10,054 nucleotides of DNA, taken from Bdellovibrio sp. (GTDB lineage Bacteria > Bdellovibrionota > UBA1018). Below are positions 1 through 7,371 of this stretch, in pieces; the first letter of the stretch is position 1; each line of letters starts with the position of its first letter. Both the position numbers and the translations under genes were made by a program. Location: the NCBI GenBank assembly GCA_016213345.1, contig JACRAO010000109.1:1-10054 (forward strand). The letters are read 5' to 3'. The notes under the pieces are model-generated. The model was not told the origin of the DNA and ran no database searches. It worked only from the letters and a program-made list of their open reading frames with translations.

Positions 1-1
1 A

Positions 2-2401
2 GAAACCGTAATTGGCGAGTTATTTAATGAAGTGCGCAGATATTTGGTGCCATATGAAAAAATCCCAGAAAAAGTAACTAGAGCCTTTATAGCAGCAGAG
101 GATGACCAGTTTTTTGTTCACCAGGGGATCAATTTGGCTTCTATGCTAAGAGCTGCAGTGGCTAATTTTAAAGCTGGCCGCATAGCACAGGGTGGAAGTA
201 CTATCACACAACAAGTTGTTAAGTCTTTATTATTAACATCAGAAAAGAGTTTCGATAGAAAAATAAAAGAAATCATTTTAGCCGCTAGACTAGAGAGTAA
301 TTTAAAAAAAGAAGATATTCTGTATTTATATTTAAATCAAATTTATTTAGGTCATGGTGCTTACGGGGTACAGGCTGCAAGTATGGTTTATTTTAATAAA
401 GATGTTTCTAAATTAGATTTGGCCGAAACCGCGCTTTTAGCCGGGCTTCCTCAGGCACCGGGAAAGTATAGTCCTATTATTAATTCAAAACGAGCCAAAG
501 AAAGACAAAATTATGTTTTAAGAAGAATGTTTGAAAACAAATTTATCTCACAAGCTGAAATGCTCGAGGCTAGTGCTAAACCATTAAAAATTTATCTCAA
601 CACTAATGTAAATCTAAAATACGCGCCTTATTGGGTTGAGCATCTGAGAAGATATGTAATCGAAAAATATGGAGAAAAAACTACCTATGAAGGGGGTTTG
701 AAAATTTTTATTCAAAACCGTATTGAAAATCTAATTTCGGCAAAAAATGCCTTACAAGAGGGCCTTCGCGAATTAGATAAAAGAGTTGGGTACAGGGGTC
801 CCGGGCGACATTATAAAAATTTATCAGAAATAGAAAATGCTCTCGCAGAAATAAGGATAAAATTTGCTGAAAAAAAACTTAATTTTAAAATGCTAATGCC
901 TGATGGAAGGTTTGACTTTGTCGAAGCCATGAAGTCCCAGGGTTATAAATCTGATTTAGATTTGCTAGAGAAAGATGAAATTTATGAAGCCATAGTTACT
1001 AGCATTGATGACACAAAGAAAACAGTGGGTGTAATGATTGGCGCCATCAAAGGAGAGCTCCCAATCACAGGATTGAACTGGATAAAAAAACCGGTTGTCG
1101 TGAAACAACCATCACAAATTTTATCTAAGGGAGATTTGATTTTAGTTAGAATACAGAACAAAGCTGATCATAGGGTTATTGTTTCTTTAGAGCAGACACC
1201 TCAGGTACAGGGTGCAATATTTTCACTAGAGGCAAAAACAGGATTTGTTTTAGCAATGGTGGGTGGATATGATTTCGAAGAATCCGAGTTCAATCGCGTG
1301 GTTCAAGCTTTTAGACAACCAGGGAGTGCTTTTAAGCCAATTATCTATTCTGCAGCATTAGAAAAAGGCTATACTCCAGCCAGTATTATTGTCGATTCAC
1401 CTATTGTTTATGATAATGCAGAATCAGGCAAGTGGAAGCCTGATAATTTTGAAGAAAAATTTTATGGTGATACCACTTTCAGGCAAGCCCTGATTAAATC
1501 AAGAAATGTCCCTACTATTAAAATTGTTCAATCCATTCAGGTGCAAGCACTTATTGAGTTTGCAAAGCGTCTTGGTTTAAATACTCAATTCCCAATGGAT
1601 CTTTCGGTTGCTCTTGGAAGTGCCGGCGTTTCGTTGTTTGATCTGACAAAGGTTTTTTCTATATTTCCAAGATTTGGAAGAAAAATATCACCTATTTTTT
1701 TTACTAAAATTATAGATAGAAACGGAAAACTTTTAGAAGAAAACAAACCCGATTTGATGGCTAATAACATTGTTATATCCAGTGGTTTGCAAATACAAAA
1801 TCAAGTCTCTCCTAGTTCTTTGGTATCTCCTGATCCTTCAGCGTCTCCTAGTCCCTTAGCTTCTCCTAGCGTTTTACCGGCCAATTTTGCACCCAATCTG
1901 ACAAAAGAGGATCCATCTTTAGTTATGGATCCTAGAGTCGCATATGTCATGACACATTTGATGAAAGAAGTTATCTCCTTTGGAACGGGTCATAAGGCAA
2001 AAAGCCTAGGAAGAACCGTGGCTGGAAAAACGGGTACTACCAGCGAATATGTTGACGCTTGGTTTATGGGATTTTCTCCAGATGTTGTCACAGGTGCCTG
2101 GGTCGGATTTGACAACCAGAAAACTTTAGGGTCATTCGAGACAGGAGCAAAGGCAGCGCTTCCTATTTGGTTAAGCTACATGAAGGAAGCTCTTAAATTC
2201 TATGAAGAAAAAGATTTTACCATTCCTCCTGGGGTTACCTTTGTTAGCATTAATCCTGTTAGCGGTAAGCGCGTTCCTCCTCACTTTGCGCACGCCATTA
2301 AAGAAGCATTCATTGAGGGCACTGAGCCCTTAGAAGAAGAATTGCGCGATGAGGCAACTCCCCAATCTCAAAGCGGTTTTCTTAAAGAAGATATTGAATA
2401 A
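2..2401 (+). CDS. mrcA: Class A penicillin-binding protein 1A (bifunctional peptidoglycan glycosyltransferase/transpeptidase), 5' partial
   Basis: This inner-membrane enzyme polymerises lipid II and cross-links the glycan strands in the periplasm. The frame stays open to the window edge (ETVIGELFNE precedes the first possible GTG at 32), and that stretch matches the conserved region after the membrane anchor, so the start and anchor lie upstream. Counting from the codon at 32, the GT51 domain shows E23 in AAEDDQFF with HQGIN, QGGSTITQQ (54-62), LNQIYLGHGAYGVQAAS (101-117) and LLAGLPQAPGKYSP (135-148). An OB-like insert follows at roughly 250-390. The transpeptidase domain has the nucleophile S432 in SAFK (432-435), SRN (490-492) and KTGTT (666-670), so all catalytic motifs are intact. 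Between SRN and KTG sits a Ser/Pro-rich repeat (593-616), listed separately. The domain order and OB-like insert favour PBP1A (mrcA/ponA) over PBP1B or PBP1C. The tonB-like gene begins 36 nt downstream. Confidence 0.95.
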   Translation, partial: ETVIGELFNEVRRYLVPYEKIPEKVTRAFIAAEDDQFFVHQGINLASMLRAAVANFKAGRIAQGGSTITQQVVKSLLLTSEKSFDRKIKEIILAARLESNLKKEDILYLYLNQIYLGHGAYGVQAASMVYFNKDVSKLDLAETALLAGLPQAPGKYSPIINSKRAKERQNYVLRRMFENKFISQAEMLEASAKPLKIYLNTNVNLKYAPYWVEHLRRYVIEKYGEKTTYEGGLKIFIQNRIENLISAKNALQEGLRELDKRVGYRGPGRHYKNLSEIENALAEIRIKFAEKKLNFKMLMPDGRFDFVEAMKSQGYKSDLDLLEKDEIYEAIVTSIDDTKKTVGVMIGAIKGELPITGLNWIKKPVVVKQPSQILSKGDLILVRIQNKADHRVIVSLEQTPQVQGAIFSLEAKTGFVLAMVGGYDFEESEFNRVVQAFRQPGSAFKPIIYSAALEKGYTPASIIVDSPIVYDNAESGKWKPDNFEEKFYGDTTFRQALIKSRNVPTIKIVQSIQVQALIEFAKRLGLNTQFPMDLSVALGSAGVSLFDLTKVFSIFPRFGRKISPIFFTKIIDRNGKLLEENKPDLMANNIVISSGLQIQNQVSPSSLVSPDPSASPSPLASPSVLPANFAPNLTKEDPSLVMDPRVAYVMTHLMKEVISFGTGHKAKSLGRTVAGKTGTTSEYVDAWFMGFSPDVVTGAWVGFDNQKTLGSFETGAKAALPIWLSYMKEALKFYEEKDFTIPPGVTFVSINPVSGKRVPPHFAHAIKEAFIEGTEPLEEELRDEATPQSQSGFLKEDIE
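1808..1879 (+). repeat. Four-copy 18-nt in-frame tandem repeat in the PBP1A gene
   Basis: The octamer TCTCCTAG recurs at 1808, 1844 and 1862, with TCTCCTGA at 1826, giving an exact 18-nt period over four units. Each unit encodes a hexapeptide starting Ser-Pro: SPSSLV, SPDPSA, SPSPLA, SPSVLP. The first 6-8 nt of each unit are conserved and the rest has diverged. It lies in the transpeptidase domain between SRN and KTG. The period is a multiple of three, so copy-number changes would keep the reading frame. Confidence 0.85.
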
Positions 2402-2437
2402 TGCCGATAGGTCAATGAGAGGGTTTCGTGTCTTCTT

Positions 2438-3286
2438 ATGGGCATTATGTTGGATTTTAAAAAGTCTTTTTTGTGCTCTTTTTGCTTGCATGCGTGTATT
2501 TTCTTGTTTTGGTCATTGTATCTAATCAGGGTTAGTCAGTATACAAATACGGAAGATAAAAAAATAATATATGTAGAAATAGAAGAGCCTAAAAAAAATA
2601 ATATTACAGAAAAAACCAAAAGAATTGTTCAAACAGCACAATTGGAGAAATCAACAGAAGCTCCGCAAAATGCTTTTTTGGGTGCTCAAAATCAAAAAGT
2701 TGATCAAGAAACAATGAGCCTTAAGCATATGGTTCAAGCTGGGTCTTCGCAAACTTCAAAAATTCCAGAAAAGGCAATGCAAAAACCAAAAACTGAGATT
2801 GCAAATCTAGGGCTTGCCTTATTACCGCATGAGACGACACAACTCTCAAAAGAGCATATTCCCGAGCGACTTGGAGACGAATGGAATGCGCGAGAAATAC
2901 CGCAGGATTATATTAGGGGAGTCAGGGAGTCGGACCGGACCGCGTTAAACACTAAAGAGTACATGTTTTATAGTTATTTTCAGAGAATTAGACAGCGATT
3001 AGATCTGGCGTGGGGAGGAACTCTAAGAGAAAAACTCACAAAACTTTATAGAAGCGGCAGAGAACTTGCAAGCGATGTGGACCATATTACAAAATTAATA
3101 GTAATTTTAAATGGAAATGGTGAAGTTGTTAAAGTACAAGTAATCGAAGAATCTGGTGTTAGAGATTTGGACGAAGCTGCGATAAAGGCATTTAATCAAT
3201 CAGGACCCTTTCCAAATCCGCCCAAAGGGCTAGTTGACAGACAGGGGATTATCAAAATCCGCTGGGATTTTATCCTAAAGACTTAG
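2438..3286 (+). CDS. TonB-family C-terminal-domain envelope protein
   Basis: The 282-residue protein has the TonB layout. It has a short N-terminus, one hydrophobic membrane segment at about residues 11-30, then a long polar periplasmic linker rich in Lys, Glu and Gln (about 40-170). A C-terminal TonB-like domain spans about 215-280 (KLIVILNGNGEVVKVQVIEESG, then LDEAAIKAF, then FPNPPKGL, ending in IKIRWDF). TonB proteins couple inner-membrane proton motive force, through ExbB/ExbD, to outer-membrane transporters; related proteins serve in envelope maintenance. No ExbB, ExbD or receptor gene is present here, so substrate and partners are unknown. The block DYIRGVRESDRTALNTKEY (158-176), then YSYFQRI, resembles Bdellovibrionota TonB-like proteins as I remember them. 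The ATG at 2438 has a distant GAGAGGG 15 nt upstream; ATG 2447 is an alternative. It lies between the PBP1A gene and gcvP, probably in one operon. Confidence 0.82.
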   Translation: MGIMLDFKKSFLCSFCLHACIFLFWSLYLIRVSQYTNTEDKKIIYVEIEEPKKNNITEKTKRIVQTAQLEKSTEAPQNAFLGAQNQKVDQETMSLKHMVQAGSSQTSKIPEKAMQKPKTEIANLGLALLPHETTQLSKEHIPERLGDEWNAREIPQDYIRGVRESDRTALNTKEYMFYSYFQRIRQRLDLAWGGTLREKLTKLYRSGRELASDVDHITKLIVILNGNGEVVKVQVIEESGVRDLDEAAIKAFNQSGPFPNPPKGLVDRQGIIKIRWDFILKT

Positions 3287-3310
3287 TTTGAGATTTTCAG
3301 TACAACTTGG

Positions 3311-3316
3311 TAAGGA
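3311..3316 (+). promoter_or_regulatory. Ribosome binding site of gcvP
   Basis: TAAGGA lies 9 nt upstream of the ATG at 3326. It fixes the gcvP start and is the clearest Shine-Dalgarno sequence on the plus strand. The gap back to the tonB-like gene is only 39 nt, which leaves no room for a glycine riboswitch. Confidence 0.65.
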
Positions 3317-3325
3317 TAAAAGCAT

Positions 3326-6184
3326 ATGGAAAGCTCCCTAAGTCCTTTTGTTAATAGGCATGTCGGCCCACAAGAAGAACAAATTTTAGAAATGCTCAAA
3401 TTTTTGGGTGTATCCACTCTAGATGAGATGATTTCTAAAACCATCCCGCTGCAAATTAGAACACGTAACCCTTTGTCTGCTGAAATATTAGGCAATGGAA
3501 AAACAGAATTTGAGGTTCTAAAAGAATTTAAAAAGCTTATTTCATTAAACCAAAACTTTAAATCTTACATTGGACTTGGTTACTACGATTGCGTTACTCC
3601 AGCGGTAATCCAGAGAGGAATTTTAGAAAATCCAGGGTGGTATACCCAATATACGCCTTATCAAGCAGAAATTTCTCAAGGGCGGTTAGAAGCGCTTTTA
3701 AACTTTCAAACCATGATTGTGGATTTTACTGGCCTAGAAATAGCTAATGCTTCTTTGTTGGATGAGGCTACTGCCGCGGCAGAAGCCATATTAATGGCTT
3801 ATGCCATAAAAGGCCGTCCAAGCAATTATGGAGTATTTGTTTCAGACGGGTGTCACCCTCAAAACATATCAGTGGTTAAAACAAGGTGCGAAGCTTTAGG
3901 TATAGAAGTCACTATTGGAAGGCATGAAACATTTGATTTTAGTAAAAAAGTATTTGCAGCATTAATTCAGTATCCAGAAACCGATGGGGTTGTTTTAGAT
4001 TATAGTAAGTTTATCGAAGAAGCTCACAAACATGAAGCGTTAGTAATTTTTTCAGCTGATCTATTGAGTTTGGCGCTACTAAAATCACCGGGTGAGTTAG
4101 GTGTTGATATAGCAGTGGGCAGTGCGCAGAGATTTGGCGTGCCCTTGGGATACGGTGGCCCACACGCTGCATTTTTAGCCACAAAAGATGTTTATAAAAG
4201 ATTAATGCCGGGAAGAATTGTGGGGATTTCAAAAGATTATGATGGAAGTGTCGCCATTCGCCTTACTTTGCAAACTCGCGAACAACACATTAGACGCGAA
4301 AAAGCTACTAGCAATATTTGTACTGCACAGGTTTTATTGGCTGTAATTGCAAGTATGTTCGCTGTTTACCACGGACCTCGTGGCATAAAAGAAATAGCAG
4401 AACGGATCTTTAAGCTTACAAATATATTAGCAAAAGGTTTAAGTAAAGTTGGTTATAAAATAAAAGAAGGATTATTTTTTGATACCGTTAGAGTTGCTAC
4501 TTCAAAAGAAAAACAGAGCCAAATTTTAGAATATGCAAAAAAAGAAAAAATAAATTTTAGGATTTACGGGAATGGAAACCTAGGCATTTCTTTAGATGAG
4601 ACAACTACGATTGGCGATTTAGATCAGATTTTAAAAGTATTTAACCTCGGAAAAAATTTAGACTTTTTTATTCAAAATGACTTTAACAAGTCAAAAGCCT
4701 TTGTAATTGACGATCGTTTTTTAAGAAAAACTTCTTATCTCAAACACCAGATTTTTAGTTCCCATCACTCTGAAACAAAAATGCTTAGATACCTTTATAA
4801 ATTGCAATCTAAGGATCTTTCATTAACAACATCAATGATTCCGCTTGGTTCTTGTACAATGAAACTTAATGCTGCAACCGAGATGTTTCCTGTGACATGG
4901 TCCGAAGTTAATGCAATTCACCCCTTTGTTCCTGTTGAACAGTCCGAGGGGTATCAAATAATGTTTAAACACCTTCAGGCTATGCTTGCAGAGATTACAG
5001 GTCTTGACGCGGTTTCCTTACAGCCAAATGCAGGAGCGCAGGGAGAATACACGGGGCTTTTGGTGATAAAGAAATTTCAGCATATAAGTGGTCAGACGCA
5101 AAGAGATGTTTGCTTGATCCCAGCATCGGCTCATGGAACAAATCCAGCTAGCGCCGCTATGGCAGGACTAAAAGTTGTAGTAGTTAATTGTGATAAAAGT
5201 GGCAATATTGATCTTGTAGATCTTAAAACTAAAGCAGAGGAACATGCTCAAGACTTATCATGTATTATGCTAACTTATCCATCAACACACGGTGTGTTCG
5301 AAGAAAACATTCAAAAGATTTGTGAGATAGTTCATGCAAATGGCGGTCAGGTATACATGGATGGAGCTAATTTAAACGCTCAAGTTGGACTTTGCAAGCC
5401 TTCAGAGATTGGAGCCGATGTTTGTCATCTCAATTTACACAAGACGTTTTGTATTCCTCATGGAGGGGGCGGGCCAGGGATGGGTCCGATTGCAGTTAAG
5501 AAACATCTGGCACCTTTTTTGCCGTCGCATGCCATTGTGCATATTGGTGATGAACGATCTATAAGCGCAGTCTCGTCAGCGCCCTGGGGAAGTGCTAGTA
5601 TTTTGCCGATTTCTTATATTTATACCTTAATGATGGGAGCAGAGGGACTCCGATTTGCAACACAAGTAGCTATATTAAATGCCAATTATGTAGCCAAGAA
5701 ATTAGAGTCTTATTATTCGGTTTTATATAAAGGTAAAAATGGATTTGTGGCACATGAGTGTATTATTGATCTAAGGCCGCTTAAGAATACTTCGGGTATC
5801 GAAGCAGATGACGTAGCTAAACGGCTTATGGATTATGGATTTCATGCACCTACGGTTTCGTTCCCGGTGCCAGGCACAATGATGATTGAGCCTACAGAAA
5901 GTGAAAGCAAAGACGAGCTAGATCGTTTTTGTGAGGCCATGGTTTTAATTCGAAAAGAAATCGAAGATATCGAAAATGGTGTGGCAGATAGGAAAAATAA
6001 TTTATTAAAAAATGCTCCACACACGGCAAGCCAGATCTCAAGATCCGAATGGAATCACCCATATTCTCGTGCCCAGGCAGCATTTCCAGCGCCTTGGCTT
6101 AAGGAGCATAAGTATTGGCCCACGGTTTCGAGGATAGATGCCGCGTATGGAGAGAGAAATATTTGTTGCGCTTTGCCTGTTTAA
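3326..6184 (+). CDS. gcvP: Glycine dehydrogenase (decarboxylating), P protein of the glycine cleavage system, single chain
   Basis: This cytoplasmic PLP enzyme decarboxylates glycine and passes the aminomethyl group to the lipoyl arm of GcvH. At 952 residues it is the homodimeric, fused form, not the split GcvPA/GcvPB type. Landmarks are FVNRHVGP (8-15), YIGLGYYDCVTPAVIQR (81-97), PGWYTQYTPYQAEISQGRLE (103-122), GVPLGYGGPHAAF (271-283), SMIPLGSCTMKLNA (503-516), PNAGAQGEY (567-575), SAHGTNPASA (601-610) and YPSTHGVFE (651-659). The PLP lysine is K706 in LNLHKTFCIPHGGGGPGMGP (702-720, plus P721), and EPTESESKDELDRF (855-868) is near the C-terminus. There are no internal stops or gaps, so it should be active. 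It follows the tonB-like gene by 39 nt and lies opposite gcvT/gcvH, which is unusual because the three are often one operon. Confidence 0.98.
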   Translation: MESSLSPFVNRHVGPQEEQILEMLKFLGVSTLDEMISKTIPLQIRTRNPLSAEILGNGKTEFEVLKEFKKLISLNQNFKSYIGLGYYDCVTPAVIQRGILENPGWYTQYTPYQAEISQGRLEALLNFQTMIVDFTGLEIANASLLDEATAAAEAILMAYAIKGRPSNYGVFVSDGCHPQNISVVKTRCEALGIEVTIGRHETFDFSKKVFAALIQYPETDGVVLDYSKFIEEAHKHEALVIFSADLLSLALLKSPGELGVDIAVGSAQRFGVPLGYGGPHAAFLATKDVYKRLMPGRIVGISKDYDGSVAIRLTLQTREQHIRREKATSNICTAQVLLAVIASMFAVYHGPRGIKEIAERIFKLTNILAKGLSKVGYKIKEGLFFDTVRVATSKEKQSQILEYAKKEKINFRIYGNGNLGISLDETTTIGDLDQILKVFNLGKNLDFFIQNDFNKSKAFVIDDRFLRKTSYLKHQIFSSHHSETKMLRYLYKLQSKDLSLTTSMIPLGSCTMKLNAATEMFPVTWSEVNAIHPFVPVEQSEGYQIMFKHLQAMLAEITGLDAVSLQPNAGAQGEYTGLLVIKKFQHISGQTQRDVCLIPASAHGTNPASAAMAGLKVVVVNCDKSGNIDLVDLKTKAEEHAQDLSCIMLTYPSTHGVFEENIQKICEIVHANGGQVYMDGANLNAQVGLCKPSEIGADVCHLNLHKTFCIPHGGGGPGMGPIAVKKHLAPFLPSHAIVHIGDERSISAVSSAPWGSASILPISYIYTLMMGAEGLRFATQVAILNANYVAKKLESYYSVLYKGKNGFVAHECIIDLRPLKNTSGIEADDVAKRLMDYGFHAPTVSFPVPGTMMIEPTESESKDELDRFCEAMVLIRKEIEDIENGVADRKNNLLKNAPHTASQISRSEWNHPYSRAQAAFPAPWLKEHKYWPTVSRIDAAYGERNICCALPV

Positions 6185-6210
6185 TTCTTATTTAAAAAGG
6201 TTTTTCAGTA

Positions 6211-6240
6211 TTGACATCGATACTATAACTGTTGTACCAT
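6211..6240 (+). promoter_or_regulatory. Candidate sigma-70-type promoter for the toxin-antitoxin pair
   Basis: A perfect -35 TTGACA (6211-6216) is followed, after an 18-nt spacer, by TACCAT (6235-6240), which keeps TA...T of the -10 consensus. Transcription would then start at about 6246-6248, almost on the antitoxin ATG at 6247, which has no Shine-Dalgarno sequence. This suggests a leaderless transcript. TATAAC (6224-6229) is a better -10 by sequence, but I see no well-placed -35 for it. An AbrB-type antitoxin would be expected to bind here and repress its own operon; that is inference. Confidence 0.45.
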
Positions 6241-6246
6241 TTATTT

Positions 6247-6459
6247 ATGAGTGTTAAAGTTTCTCCAAAATACCAAGTAGTTATTCCCGAAAATGTCAGA
6301 AATATTTTAGGTTTAAAACCCGGACTTCAAGTCGAAGTAATTGCAAAAGGTGGTATTGCTTATTTAGTTCCTGTGAAATCTATAAGTGAAATTAAAAAAA
6401 AATTTGCTGGAAAATTAAATACAAAAAACTACAGAGATAAAAAAGATCGGATTAACTAA
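6247..6459 (+). CDS. vapB: AbrB/MazE-fold antitoxin (VapB-like) of a toxin-antitoxin pair
   Basis: The 70-residue protein opens with the swapped-hairpin DNA-binding signature of the SpoVT/AbrB family: VKVSPKYQVVIPENVRNILGL, then PG..VEV (residues 3-31). The basic, disordered-looking tail (about 45-70, SISEIKKKFAGKL then NYRDKKDRIN) is the usual toxin-wrapping region. Such antitoxins neutralise the partner toxin and repress the operon as dimers. I chose ATG 6247 because the motif then starts at the usual distance; a TTG 15 nt upstream would add MYHLF and falls inside the promoter. No Shine-Dalgarno sequence is visible. The stop is 1 nt before the toxin ATG, which indicates translational coupling. 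VapB is a name by partner; the fold is AbrB-like. Confidence 0.88.
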   Translation: MSVKVSPKYQVVIPENVRNILGLKPGLQVEVIAKGGIAYLVPVKSISEIKKKFAGKLNTKNYRDKKDRIN

Positions 6460-6460
6460 C

Positions 6461-6826
6461 ATGGTTGTAGATAGTTCTGTTTGGCTTGAATTGGCTAATT
6501 CAGGAAAATTAGCAGAAAGTTGTGAATCACGCCTAAACAAAGTGTCTCAGATTTTTATTCCAACGATTGTTTTTTTCGAAATTTACAAAAAAGTAAAGAA
6601 GATACAAACAGAACAAGATGCCTTAGAAATAATTGGAGCTCTCAGCCGCTTTACAGTACTAGATTTTACTAGAGATGTTTCGTTACTTGCAGGTGATTTA
6701 TCCTTGGAATATCATTTATCTATGGCCGATAGCATTGTGCTTGCTCATGCCAAAATCTTAAAAACGTCATTACTGACTTTAGATCATGATTTTCAAGACA
6801 TTCCAGACGTAATAGTAATTCATTAG
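6461..6826 (+). CDS. vapC: PIN-domain ribonuclease toxin (VapC-like)
   Basis: The 121-residue protein is a complete PIN domain. VapC-type PIN toxins are Mg2+-dependent RNases that block translation by cutting tRNA or rRNA. The acidic metal-binding residues are in place: D4 in MVVDSSVWLE, E40 in IPTIVFFEIYK, D90 in LSMADSIVLAHA and D108 in LLTLDHDF. The toxin therefore looks intact. Length is normal for the family. The start is 1 nt after the antitoxin stop, with no good separate Shine-Dalgarno sequence, so expression probably depends on antitoxin translation. The stop overlaps by 4 nt the stop region of the convergent acyl-CoA dehydrogenase remnant. The pair is very AT-rich (15 of 60 bases are G/C at 6541-6600). 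The target RNA cannot be told from sequence. Confidence 0.9.
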   Translation: MVVDSSVWLELANSGKLAESCESRLNKVSQIFIPTIVFFEIYKKVKKIQTEQDALEIIGALSRFTVLDFTRDVSLLAGDLSLEYHLSMADSIVLAHAKILKTSLLTLDHDFQDIPDVIVIH

Positions 6827-7371
6827 CGAATATAAGAAAAATTAAATAGATTCTGATTTTTTATCAGACCTTTCATGATAACCATGTATTGCATATCAGT
6901 TGTACCACCGCCGATTTCAAAGAGTTTAGCATCACGCATAAATCGTTCGATGTCGCATTCGCGCGAATACCCCATTCCACCCAGTATCTGCATAGTGTCC
7001 AAACAAGCCTGAACTGTCCACTGACTGGCAAAGATTTTGACTGCTGAAACCTTGAGATGAAACTCTGGCGAATCCATCGAGAGACTGAGCAGCTCGCGTG
7101 TGGCGGCATCCACCATTGTGAGCTGTGCATAGAGGTGAGCAATCTTGAGCTGAATTGCCTGATGCTCAATAATGGCTTTTCCAAAGGCATGTCTTTGTGC
7201 GGAGTATTTTAGCGCAGTCTCAAGACAGTGACGAATAATTGCTGAAGCGGCAATGCCCACATACAGGCGTTCGTGATTGAATCCGGTTGTAATTTGCAGA
7301 AATCCGCTTCCTGGTTTACCTAGCACTTGGCCGGCAGAAACCTCGACATCCTTCATGAAAATCTTACGCTA
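6823..7371 (-). pseudogene. Acyl-CoA dehydrogenase, C-terminal remnant
   Basis: Acyl-CoA dehydrogenases are FAD enzymes of about 380 residues that oxidise acyl-CoAs to enoyl-CoAs. Only the last 177 residues from the ATG at 7356 remain, plus four in-frame codons (RKIF) back to a TAG at 7369-7371. The N-terminal helical domain and most of the middle beta domain, which shape the FAD and substrate sites, are gone. What remains aligns well: DVEV.AGQVLG (residues 3-13), NHERLYVGIAAS (28-39), YSAQRHAFGKAI..HQ (51-66), QILGGMGYSRE (123-133) and RFMRDAKLFEIGGGTTDM (138-155). E29 in HERL fits the isovaleryl/long-chain-type catalytic base, while the MCAD-type Glu position is Gly. The final KNQNLFNFSYIR runs past the usual C-terminus into AT-rich sequence, as if the original stop was lost. 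G+C is about 50% at 6961-7200, well above the neighbours. It could be expressed but is very unlikely to be a dehydrogenase. Confidence 0.8.

Noticed and set aside
1585..1770. Open frame of 61 codons on the minus strand inside the PBP1A gene
   Set aside because: It lies wholly antisense to a conserved transpeptidase domain, has no recognisable motif, and is explained by the composition of the real gene.
6191..6207. AAAAAGG/TTTTTC inverted pattern after gcvP as an intrinsic terminator
   Set aside because: The stem is A/T only and the loop is about two bases, so a stable terminator hairpin is not expected.
6873..7190. Open frame of 105 codons in another minus-strand frame within the dehydrogenase remnant
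   Set aside because: The +1 frame shows no family features, while the main frame matches acyl-CoA dehydrogenases throughout.
7364..7371. A programmed frameshift joining the DUF35 and dehydrogenase fragments into one protein
   Set aside because: I see no slippery heptamer at the junction, and both domains lack essential halves, which fits deletion better than recoding.
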